Of a stretch of 64,000 nucleotides of DNA, positions 22,618 to 33,249 are shown in pieces. The stretch lies in the NCBI GenBank assembly GCA_010015655.1, contig ML976662.1, forward strand, positions 268,255-332,254, given 5' to 3'. Position numbers and translations under genes: made by a program. A model generated the notes under the pieces. That model was given only the letters and a program-made list of their open reading frames with translations, ran no database searches and was not told where the DNA came from. Numbering within the stretch: the stretch's first letter is position 1; every line of letters begins with the position of its first letter. The stretch comes from Bimuria novae-zelandiae CBS 107.79 (taxonomy: Eukaryota; Ascomycota; Dothideomycetes; Pleosporales; Didymosphaeriaceae).

Positions 22618-24368
22618 CTAACTTACTACACTTGCGCGTCTTACGACATCCACCACCTCACTCACATCGCTCTTCCGCTCACCCACGCCCCGGAAGCTCT
22701 TGCGTCCCCTCAGCGTCCAATCCACCGCAATTATAATGATCACAACCGCATACACTGCGCTGACGTAGTTCATCGTACCAGCCTCCACAGGGTACACGTA
22801 TGGGAAAGAGTACATGACGAACGTGAAGAGTGTCCACGCAAGAAGCACGTAGTTCGAGACCAGGCCGATGGGACCGAGCCAGAATGGGCCGTGCTTGATG
22901 TTGGAGCGACCGCGGACGAGGAGGCAGATCACCGGAATCGCGTAGGAGATGTAGAGCAGGACGATGCAAGCAGTGATCATGCTGCGTGGGTGTTAGCGGC
23001 AATCTGATTAGTGCAAAAATGTGAGATGAACTCACGAGTTGAATGCCGTCAAAGAGGCGAGGTAGAGACAACCGATGATGGCCACAACAACGCACGAAAC
23101 GAGATGTCCCCACACGGGCACGTCCAATCCCTTGTGCACCTTGCTGAGCCACTGGTGTCCCGGAAGTCCCCTATCCCTCGCGAAACTCCAGCACAGTCGG
23201 CTCTGCCAGGTATGGCTTGCGATCAAGCATCCAAAAGCCGTGGTGATGATCATAGCTTCCAGAACGACGGCGCCAGCCTTGTTCCCTATCGCTCGATAGA
23301 ACAGTTCGAGGATAGGCACGAGCGTCGAGGTCGCAACAATCTCTTGGAAATCGCCCACGATAGAGAAGAACATGGACACGCTCCAGAACCAACCGGTCAC
23401 GAAGCCAATGCCAACGGTTCCCATGATAGCAATGGGAATCATCTTCTCGGGACGATGGACTTCCTCGGCGAGATGAGTAGCACAATCGAGGCATGCGAAG
23501 CCCCAGTTTGTGTTGACGAGACCGACAATGAACGCAATTCCGCCTTGTTGCCAACCGGTGTTGTTGATGAATGTGGCGAAGACGAACTTCGCATGTTGGT
23601 GGGTAGGTGCCGTTGCGGGGACCGTCACCATAGTGATGAACCAAGATATGAGCGATGTCCAAAGGGCTACTGTGGCAACTTTGGGAAGCGTTTTGCCATA
23701 GCAGTTGAAGAAGAAGCAGATGATGTTGACGAGCTGGTATGCAACGAAGACCATCCATCGGTCGATCACACTGCGGAGGGTTGTCAGTTTGCTGTAGGCG
23801 TCCACTGTTCAGGCCAGTATCCTGTCCAACACAGGAGTGACCTGTTTTCTTCATATGAAAATGCTACTCACAGGTCTGGATGAGTAAGTTGATAAGATCC
23901 GACAATCGCACTGCCCGCCGCAAGAGCCACACTCGCAGAGGTGAACATAGCTCCAGTCCAAGCGAACCATCCAGTGAGGTAACTCGCAATATTTGCAAAT
24001 CTCTTCGGCGCCAGCTCATTCGCCCAAAAGTACTGTCCGCCCGCATTTGGCATAGCACTGGCTAACTCGCTCAGTGTGATACCAACGCATACCGAGACGA
24101 GCGCAATCAGGATAACGCCGTAGATGACGAGTATTGGTCCTCCTGAGTTGATGCCCGTCACCAGAGCCGCCGAGATACCAAACCAGGTGTTCGTGAGCGA
24201 GAACCCCACACCCAGGACAGAGAAGACACTGAAGTTCCGCTGCATATCTTGTGTGTAACCCATTTCGGCTAGTTTAAGGGCATCCTGGTCGAAACTCGCA
24301 GTGTCTCCGTATTTCATGTCGACCGACTGCTGCGGCGCCAGCGCCTTCTCATGATCCGAATCGTCCAT
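22618..24368 (-). CDS. APC-family permease (choline/GABA/amino-acid transporter, Hnm1-like)
   Basis: Three exons: 24368-23872, 23770-23036 and 22981-22618, all GT-AG and in frame, giving 531 aa. The family imports choline, GABA or amino acids across the plasma membrane. A hydrophilic N-terminus of ~45 residues leads into 12 predicted membrane segments. The first contains the classic stretch MQRNFSVFSVLGVGFSLTNT, with SGGPILVIYGVIL and LSELASAMPNAGGQYFWANE following. FACLDCATHLAEEVHRPEKM is the conserved block seen in Hnm1/Uga4-type proteins. The substrate cannot be fixed from sequence; choline is my first guess. The ATG at 24368 was used because the upstream in-frame start is TTG. The gene stands alone, with no related neighbour. 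Confidence 0.9.
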
Positions 24369-27114
24369 ACTGGAGTTTCTGTCTGTCCCGCGGAAGAGGG
24401 TCGAGACTTTGTTATTAAGGTTGTACAAGTGGGGCGAATCCGGGATAAGACGCGCGGGAGATTGCCGTTCGCTTAGATTAGGACAAAGCTTGTGGTGAGG
24501 ATGTCATGAAAGAATGATGCAGGTGACAAACGTGATAAAGAGAAGCGCGGAGGCACTCTGGCGGATCTGAAGGAGAAGGTGCAGTATTTACATGGGTATC
24601 GCAATCGCAATCGACTGGGGTTCGCAGCGAACAAGGGACGATAGGATGCATGCGCGCCTATCTGGCAACCCCATTCAAACGCGCGTCGGAGGGTGAAGCG
24701 CGGCGTGGCTTCCACTACCGACAATAGTGGTAGGATCAATCGGCCCGTATAATGTCCAATCCCACCAGTGCGGGCTGTTGTCCCTGGAGGGTGAACACCA
24801 CGGTCCCTTCAGCCTACTAACTTGATCTAGTATGCGAACGCTTGGATTAACGCTGGCGAAGCAGCGTGGGTGTGGTGTGCGGAGAAGTGGACAGCGCATT
24901 TGATTTGATGCTAAGCCCGAGAACTACGAGGGCGATTGGCACGCTTAACCTCACGCAATGAGTCTGTGAACCCTGGCCCATGGACATGATAACACTGGCG
25001 ATGCTATCTTTCCTTACATATATCCCGTTAGAATTCGATTGGCACTGACAACGATAGCACGACGTCAGTATGTCTCAATAGGTCTCAGACCCGCTTGCAT
25101 TGTCATTTGGGCTGCGGTGCGATGAGCGTGCGCGCAGCCGTGTCAGAACCATTAGCGGGGACAGTGCATACAAATACCCGTATTCCAAGTTGCTGGATCC
25201 ATGGTGAAAGCGGCTGGACCCGGTCGGTGAGCGCCTCTCCTCCCGGTCCTGACGTAATCTACGCCTCTTTATGTGCTCTATCGCTTGATGGAGAGCGAAT
25301 GCCCGTGGATGCGGAACCGCGCGTTAGCTCGTGATGGGTTCAGGTCGCACAGCATAGTAGCCCTGCTCGTGCACCTCGTACGATGTCGCTGCGGTCGCTC
25401 ATCGTTGGCAAACTTGCAATAAAGATTCTCATGGCACCTCGAAACTGATTTCTGTGCGGGTCAAGGATCTGCTGCAAATGAGTACTAGAACTTGAGCTAC
25501 GTTCACGGTTCATCGTCCGGTGTCCTCGTGCTTGCGTGGCACGCGGCTACGACGACACCTGCCGAAAGCGGTATACTAATCCTGACGAGCTGTATTGATA
25601 CGAACTAAGTCCATTCGATAACTGCTATCATTCCGACCGTATACAGGTGGATATTATCGACTCTGGGACCAGACGTGGTTGGGAGGTAAGTACGCATATT
25701 TAAGGGAGATCTGACCCAGTTTCTGGTGGAAGGCGACCCAGAAAGTTTCCTGTGCCACTCGCTGCAGGCGTTGTGCGACCGGAACGCGAGTTGCTTCCGC
25801 CATTGCGCAGTATGAAGACGGTTGCATCGTACAGATTGACATCAGCGGGCTGAGAGTCCACATAGATGCGATCGTGCCATCAAGATGACCATCGAACTGT
25901 CAGATGTCGGATGGGGGTCTGCAGGTAGCACCTCTAATCAGCTCTCGTCAGCCATACTACATGGCGATTTCAGCCAGCGGAAAAAGAAACATTTTGAGGA
26001 CACACTGCGGTCACAGGGCGTCTCCAACGCCACCTGCACCGCTCACACTGGCGCACCGTAAGAGCCGCAACAAGTCCCCCGCCGAGATCCGAACGCCTTC
26101 GAGTCCTGTACCATGTTGCATTCGGTCCACCATACCGACTCCACTGCTACCTGTGGCAACCCTCGGTGCCTGATCAGCGTGGTATCGGAAAGGGGCACGA
26201 ACCACACATTTGACATTGGCGGCCGGCCCAACAAGTTACCATCCAGCCAAACGTGAAATTGCCCTTACCCTTTTCGTCGTGACACGGGCAACTGCACATG
26301 TTGAACCATCGTGCCATGGATCGCAGGAACCGCGAACGCGACTGCCTTGCCTGTTCCTGAAGATCCCCACGAGTCGCTGCGCCCGCGGCGGACATGATGC
26401 CATTGCGATGCAGACGGCTCAAAGTAGATGTTTGGAAATCGGTTTAGGCTTAGTTGTGTGTAAGCGCCCGTTTTACAAGATTTTGTAGTCCTCCCGATTT
26501 GGTCATGAAACGGCCGGATGCGGAAGTGAATTGCTGCACACATTTTGCCCGGCCCTCTTCGTGCATTAAAATGCAGGGAATCCCAGGCGTCTCTAATTTG
26601 ATGGTACATAGCGGAGCAATTGAGCGGTGTACGTTTTCCATGCGGCAAGGCAGCAACATCAATTTAGGCAGCCAGCGCCATGCGATCATTGTGCGATAGA
26701 ACTCCACAGACTGATCATACAGCCAACTCGGTAGATTGTAAGTTTCTTATGATCGATACAAGACCAACAATCGTGAAATAAACTCGAAGGTGATATCCAT
26801 GGTGCAGAAGAGCGGGTTAGACACATATGACAATTCAGTGATTGATAGGAAACTCCTCGCCGTAACCACGTAAAGCCGTGCAGCATCCCATAACCTAACT
26901 GCAGCCCCTAACCTAACTGCAGCCCCAGCGCCCCAACATTGCCCTCATCATATACTTCCATCAATTCCTACACATGCAGACCATTGCAGGCCAGAATCAG
27001 AATGCCTGCCGAGTCGCAGCATGATTATTTTCGCCATTAGTAGGGGTATCCTTATCCGAGATGCGCCGCCGGTGCTGTCTGCCTCAAACTAAAGTAGACG
27101 CGTGGGTATTATAT
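24369..27114. other. Long intergenic stretch, no gene seen
   Basis: 2.7 kb with only short overlapping frames (maximum 127 codons, 26265-26648 minus) and no recognisable product. The left few hundred bases are the permease promoter. An 18-bp tandem duplication lies at 26891-26926. The right side is the 3' flank of the MADS-box gene. Confidence 0.5.
26891..26926 (+). repeat. 18-bp tandem duplication
   Basis: TAACCTAACTGCAGCCCC occurs twice head to tail. The CTAACC core recalls telomeric repeats, but two copies with the GCAGCCC insert are not a telomere. Confidence 0.85.
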
Positions 27115-27940
27115 TCAGCTAAGCTTCTGGTCTTGCGGGTAGTGCTGTCCGGGGTGACGGGGCATTCCGCCTTGCGGCATGCCCGGGTACTGCGCGGACG
27201 GCTGCTGTTGCTGAAGGTATTGCTGGTAGTGTAGGGCAGCCTCGGGAGTCATGTACGCGGCAGGCATACCGCCAGCAGGCCCCATTCCACCACGCGGCTG
27301 GCCTGCAGGTACCTGGGTGTGGCTGTCCTCGGGTGAGTCTACCGGACCGTCGTCGACGCCATTCGAGTTGTCGTTCGAGGGCTCAGGCGCGTTCAAACAA
27401 GCCTGCGACGCGTTAATTCACGATGCGACGGTGAAGAAGGGAGAGATGTGCACCTGGATGAGATTCTTGCCCTCGGGCTTCGTGACGAGCGGCTGCAGCT
27501 TGGGCGTTGTGAATGTATAGACCAGGCCTGTCTCAGATACGACGAGCAGCAACACCTGGGTGCCGGTGAGGACGGACAATTCGTAGGCCTGCATGCATGG
27601 TCAGCCAGGAACGCGGCGCGGGCGGTGTCTCTCATGCGGCGCGGAAAACAGTGCGTTGCGCGCGTTAAGACGGGGATGCATGACGCACCTTCTTCATGAT
27701 GCCGGCCTTGCGCTTCGAAAAGGTGATGTGCCGGCGCGACTTATCCTGGATAAACTTGATCTCGATCTTCCTGCGCTCGCGGCCGGGCTTGTCGTCGTCG
27801 TCATCGTCGTCGTCCTGGGCCGGGCGCGGGCGCTTGGTGCCGCGGTTCGCATCGCCCTGGACGAGCGCGCCGTTGTTGGTGAGGTCGTCGTGCACGCTGG
27901 GCGACGCATTCTGGTCGTGGTCGGTGATTTCAGAGGCCAT
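27115..27940 (-). CDS. MCM1: MADS-box transcription factor Mcm1 (SRF type)
   Basis: Three exons: 27940-27689, 27588-27454 and 27402-27115, all GT-AG, giving 224 aa. The product is a sequence-specific DNA-binding factor of the SRF/Mcm1 class that controls mating, cell-cycle and metabolic genes together with partner factors. An N-terminal region with eight consecutive Asp residues precedes the MADS domain (residues ~53-112): KIEIKFIQDKSRRHITFSKR, then KAGIMKKAYELSVLTGTQV and VSETGLVYTFTTPKLQPLV. The KNLIQACLNAPEP segment follows. The C-terminus is Gln/Pro/Gly-rich (QQYLQQQQPSAQYP) and likely activating. SRF-type sequence in the recognition helix distinguishes it from the Mef2-type RlmA. Confidence 0.94.
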
Positions 27941-29626
27941 GGTGGTGTGGTTGATCAGATTGGTCGCGCGCGTTGGACCTAACTGCTTTTGCTGGCGAAC
28001 TGGTTTTGTGGGGATTGCCTGTTTGGCACTGCCGGCGTGTAGTGGTCGTTACAGGTGCTGTGGGAGGGGTTAGACCAAAAAGAATCGGGGTGGTTGAAAG
28101 AGGAAAAGCAGGCGCGCTTGGAATGAAAAGATCAGTGGTTCGGGGGCTGCGCTGAATGAACCCTTTGTGGTGTGGGCGGGCGGGCGATGGAATGCAAGGA
28201 AAGGGCGGCCAGAGGAGCGCTTCGGTCGCACAGCGGCCGGCGGAGGCAAGCGCGGCCCTTGGCTCATAATACGAGGGTAGGGAGAGGCTGGGCGGTACGT
28301 ACCTGTGGTGCAGAGCAGCAAACGCAATAATCGCTACCGTTCTGGCTTGGTTGGGCCGTCGAGTACTGGGGGCGCCGTTGCGGAGGGCTGGGCGGAATGG
28401 GCTTAAAGAGGAGCCCACCGTGAATGGTAGAGATGGACAGCGCTCGGGGAGAGGTTCGCGGGCGGGCAGTAGCAGTGTCTCAGAGAGGGAAAGCGACGGA
28501 GAGATTGGGGAAAGTGAAACGGGCGACAGCACGTATTATTTGGCTCCGAAGACTGGGGGCGGGACACGGTTGGCTGCGCTTGAAAGTGAGCCCTGTCCCT
28601 TTCGACTGAGTCGCTACTGATCGCGCTGCGAGCGGGCGGAATTGGAGGCACGTGGGCGTTCAGTTCACCCAGCTCAGCACTCCTGCACTCTCAGTCCGCA
28701 CACCTTGCCCGTTTGTTCAGTGTCTGTACGTGCCATTTCACTGCTTTTCTTGTTCTACATGTCGAACGCTCAAACAGGCAACTGTCATGTTCTGCTCTAA
28801 GCAGGCACGCCCATCGCGCTTTCCCCAGCTGGGCGGCCAGGGTGCATTCTCTTAGCGTCGCTAGCGGTGATTGAGCGGCAAATAGGGACGCCGCCACCCA
28901 CTTTTAATGCCGCTGCTCTTGTTGCTAGCGCTGCTCTAGCTTTGCTCGAGCTTTTCTCTAGCGCTGCCCTAGCTGCTGACCTCAGCATGTGTAGACCGGC
29001 ATCGAGGCGGCCTCACATGTGCTCGGCAAAGCCCTCGGGGCAGTCGCGCCTTACCGCCTTCCGTCTTCGGCCTGGCGTCGGTCGAGACGGCTGCAGGCGC
29101 CACCAACCGACCTTCACCGCAACACTGCGGACGTGCTCAACACCAGACGACACGTCGCGTCGCAGCCCTCCGCGAACGCCGACCGTCTCTGCGCTCGCCA
29201 GCAGCGTCTCTCTACTATGACATTTGTACTTTGTGCTTCGCGGACGGCAGTACAGCATGTTTGTAGTCGATCGAACCACGCCGCCTTATGCGACGCTGAT
29301 TCGTCTACGCGCCCGCTGCTACGCATCTGAAACCAATCACGCCGCGAAGCCACCCACTTGCGACGCGCCCTCAGAGCCTCTTAATACTCGAGGACCGCGA
29401 GATACTAACCCCCATGCTCTCCCGTTCGCCTTCCGCCGCTTTCCCATTCTTCACTTCGTTTCTTGTAGCTAATATTTGTTCTACGTCGTTCGCGAGCTCG
29501 CCGGACGGCTCTGCCATCGACTTCTATTCATTCAGTGTCGAACGCAGCGGGTTTCTGCCAATCTTCCACCCAGTGACGCCATCAAGACCGACTGCGACCG
29601 TCTCGTAGGACGGAAACACCGCCGCC
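27941..29626. other. Divergent promoter region between MCM1 and the tetraspanin gene
   Basis: About 1.7 kb shared by two divergently transcribed genes. No supportable coding sequence. Imperfect repeats of CTAGCGCTGC lie around 28915-28985. CT-rich tracts near the right end fit a leader for the tetraspanin gene. Confidence 0.5.
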
Positions 29627-30582
29627 ATGCCAACCAAATTGATGATGATCTTCGTGGGGTTCGACTTCCTCTTCGCTGGATGCGGAGGACTTTTGATGGG
29701 CTTCTCGTTGCTGTCCGAGCAGCGGATGCAGGAGTCTCCTAGGAAGGACAACGTTGCGGAAAATTTGTTGCTTGACCAATGTCCATTGACAGGTACGATC
29801 AAATATGGCGAACAGTGGCGCCTGTGCTGGGTTGGACGGAGTGCGGCAGTACTTGTGATCGCTTTGAGCCTCCGTCGATAATCCAGTGGCACGGTCAGAC
29901 CACTCTTGCTTGCAGCTGCGTACTAACAAACTTATAGCCGGTGTGGTGAACGCAATCTTCATCTTTGTCACTTTCCTACTATCTCTGCCCGCCCTCTTTC
30001 TGCCCTCGAATCGAGGCTGGCTGCGCATGCAAGGCTGGTTGGTCGTCGTCTGCGCCACCTTCACTCTTAGTATCGGTATTGCAGTATGGGTAGACACATT
30101 GCAAACCCGCGTGGAGCTCAGCGAGCTCTGGGCACGCGAGTCTCCTCTCCTGCAAAGCTTGCTGCAACAAAGGGTATGTATAACCCAGGTTCCGATATTG
30201 GTCGAGTTCAATTTTCAGGACGACCCCAGTGCCGAGCCGTATCTACATACTCCCAAGCTTGGGATGCAGGGCGGGTGCTATACCAAAGGCGGTGCTGACA
30301 TGAGCCTAGTTCAACTGCTGCGGATACTTTAACTCGACCGCACCTCCATTCGTGCAGGATGCTACATGTACCAACTCACTCGTTGCTGCGCAAAAGGGCG
30401 GCTGTATCGGACCATTCTCGTCGTTTGCGAACAGATACCTCGACTTCATCTTCACCGCAGCTTTTGGTATCGTCGGTGTAGACGCGATTCTCGTACTGTG
30501 TGTCGCCATGGTCCTTCAGTACAGGTCAGAACAGGAGAGGTACAGGCACATCGACGAGAAGAACGGCGTTGGTGGCTTCTAA
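29627..30582 (+). CDS. Tetraspanin (fungal Tsp3-like)
   Basis: Three exons: 29627-29792, 29938-30173 and 30310-30582, giving 224 aa. Tetraspanins organise plasma-membrane protein domains; in plant pathogens the related Pls1 is needed for appressorial penetration. Four membrane spans are visible: LMMIFVGFDFLFAGCGGLLM, NAIFIFVTFLLSLPALFL, GWLVVVCATFTLSIGIAVWV and FIFTAAFGIVGVDAILVLCV. The large loop carries the signature CCGY (residues 137-140), a second C in DATCTN and a third in GGCIGPF. The short cytosolic tail ends RYRHIDEKNGVGGF. The tail and N-terminus (MPTKLMMIFVGFDF) fit the Tsp3-type group better than Pls1, from memory only. Confidence 0.88.
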
Positions 30583-33249
30583 GGGTTGCGCGAGCACGAC
30601 ACCGGTGTGCGATGGAGTGGTAAAATGGAGATGTTGGGTTTTGCAGAGATGACCAGCTCGTTACAGTACTGACCATCTGAATGTCTCTATTTTTCCCAAC
30701 GATCTTCGAGCTCCATTGTGTGGTGGTAATGACAACTCATTTCGCGGCGCTGGTAGACCTCATACTCTTCTTTTGTCTATACGTCGAATTTTCTGCATTA
30801 GCGTTCTTGATATAGACCTACTCACGACTACCTTACACAATGGAACATAGAAAATTACCTTGCCAGACTATGTTTCCACGGCACCGCATGTAGGCTTTCC
30901 GGAAACATGCTCACACTTACCGGGCTGAATTGTCGAAACAACGAAAACAACGACGATCTCGCACTTCGGCCCCCAACTCCACCAACCCGATACCGGCAAG
31001 GCCTCAGCCGCACGACTCATGTCCCGCATCAATCCTGCAACTTTTTGCAGCAACTGCGTCTATCGAAATCAACCTGCATCTCTCCTCCCCCACAACCCTG
31101 GAAATATCGCAACGTGACCCTTTCGGCCCACCCCTCCCTTGTCGCACCTCGCGCAATGCGATCCCCGATGCCCTTTGTCCAGCTTGCGATGAGTGGACGG
31201 ACTTTCCGCCGCTAGAGGGCGGGATTGTGTAAGCGATGGCTATGCAGGGTGCACTACCGGATCCTGCCGGAGTCAGCTGGCTTTCGATTTATTTATCTTT
31301 ATTGTATGGCCAGGGGTGAGGCGCAGACGCCTCACATCCCATCCTTGGGGTTCATTGTCCCGAAATCCCCACTCACGGTCCAGCTCGCCTCGTCTCCTCT
31401 AAATGTAACGTCCCAGTTGTCTAGAATCTCACACCGGAGCCTTGCACTCAACTACTCTACCACAGGTACCGCCTTGTACCTTGGCCCGGCCAAAGTGATC
31501 ACCCCTGTAGAATCTAGATTAGACAAAAGGTATGGATGGCATGTATCTCAGGCGCGAGATGACGCGAGATGAAGCGGAGGCCGATCCCCCTGATACCGAC
31601 ATCAAACAGCGTTTCGCCGCGCCGCGTCGGGAACGTCGGATTTTCTGGGCGCCGCGGGCGCGCGAGACGCTTGGACTAGGGGCGTGACGTGACAGGTGGA
31701 GCGGGCCAGGCCGTTGGTGAGGGTTAGGCTAGGCGGTTTGAGGTTGGGTGAGGTGCGAGGGGCTGGAACGTTGACGGGGAGAGCGTTGGAGATGGAGTTC
31801 AGTAATGGATATATTAGTGGTGTGAGAGTGTGATGGGAGTGAGGCGAGAGGGTGGCTGTTTACATGTAGACGGAAGACAGAAGACGAAGTCGAAGTGAGC
31901 CTTGGTGTGTGAGCGCACTGGCGACGCTGGGAACCACGACGTACTCGTGCTCTGGCGTGGGGACAGCTCCTGCCTGCATCAGCTTTGAATACTTGCTCGA
32001 AAAAGAAGCCTGTCGATAGACTACACTGTTGATTTCTACTCCGGCGTCTCCGGCGTCTCCTGCTGTTCCGCAATGTAAGATCAACATTGGACTCCAGGCG
32101 CCCAACTTTCAGAGACGCGACTAATCCTACTAAATAAGTACGGAAGCTATCTGGTCCTAATAAGCGCAAATCGAGCACGAGACAAAGTCATCTCCCTTCA
32201 CTCGTGGTCCATGAGAACCGCATTATGGATTTCCCGTGACGATTTCGCTAATCCTTTCTTGTCCAACTAACACATACTCTAAGGACTTTGAGGGAGAATA
32301 ACCGCTCTTTCTCGAACGTCTTCTTTTTTTGCGACTTCACCCGTTGCTCTCTCTAGAATGCCTAGATCACTTCTATGGAAACGGTGCAATTATATCCTTT
32401 ATTAACATTAGCAACAAATCTCTATCCGCTTCTTCAAACCCTAAAATTACGAAGTCTATGAGTCTCTCTCCATTCTCTCAAGCAAAGACACCTTCTAAAT
32501 ACGACTCTACCTACCTCTACGTAAGAATACACAAGATAGACATATTTTAAAACAGCGTATTAATTCTACGAGCATACATACTCTATCCTGTATCCCTACC
32601 GCATATAATGCTATACCTAAACGCTAATCTTGTGCACTATCCTGAGTGTACACACAGGAGCGTACCGCGAACAAATGTTTGGGCTAAGAGCTTAGATCGT
32701 GGACACCCATGTAGTAATAAGAACCACGCCAGGATTCTCTTTCAAGAGCGTTGACGTAGTGAGGGAACTTAGTAACGTGTATACGCAATGTGTGGACACG
32801 CAAAAGTCTAAGATATCACCGCGTAAAGGAACTGTAGGGACGGGATTCTCGGGGAAGTATTGTTACGAAACTTAGTACGAATAAAAGTGAGGTTTCTTGT
32901 TTTTTGGAATCAGCCATCTTGCGAGCCGAACCGTACCGCAGGATCTGTTACTCTAATTGTGTGCGGCGTCGATGGTTATTGTCAAACCTGTCTTAATGCC
33001 GATTTTTATGGGCAGTCGCTTGCAGCATGATGAAAACGACATTGACTTATAGCAGCGTCGCTATTGTCGAATCTGACTAATAGACCAGATTTGTGAACAG
33101 TGGTATACATCTGTGCTATGCGATATTTGCCCAACTACCCACTAAAATTCCATAGCTAGGAGGAAGACTACAAACTCGCAGTATCTCTGATACATGTCTT
33201 GCACGCAACGGTCTGACATCAGTCATCGTAGCAGATTGGAGAATAGATA
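30583..33249. other. Intergenic, no supportable gene
   Basis: 2.7 kb. Frames of about 100-150 codons occur (30907-31215, 31225-31572 and minus 31729-32178). They lack family resemblance, and one candidate can only be extended through a TTG start. From about 32280 the sequence is moderately AT-rich. I would not annotate a gene here. Confidence 0.45.

Noticed and set aside
26265..26648. 127-codon minus-strand frame
   Set aside because: Unrelated to anything known and overlapped by equally long frames on both strands.
26891..26926. Telomere-like CTAACC repeats
   Set aside because: Only two 18-bp units with an extra GCAGCCC; an ordinary tandem duplication.
30907..31572. Possible spliced gene downstream of the tetraspanin
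   Set aside because: The best frame starts at TTG, the needed intron is not convincing, and no homologous family is recognised.
31729..32178. 149-codon minus-strand frame with Arg-rich stretch
   Set aside because: The Arg run comes from a CTCCGGCGT-type repeat read in one frame; no conserved features.
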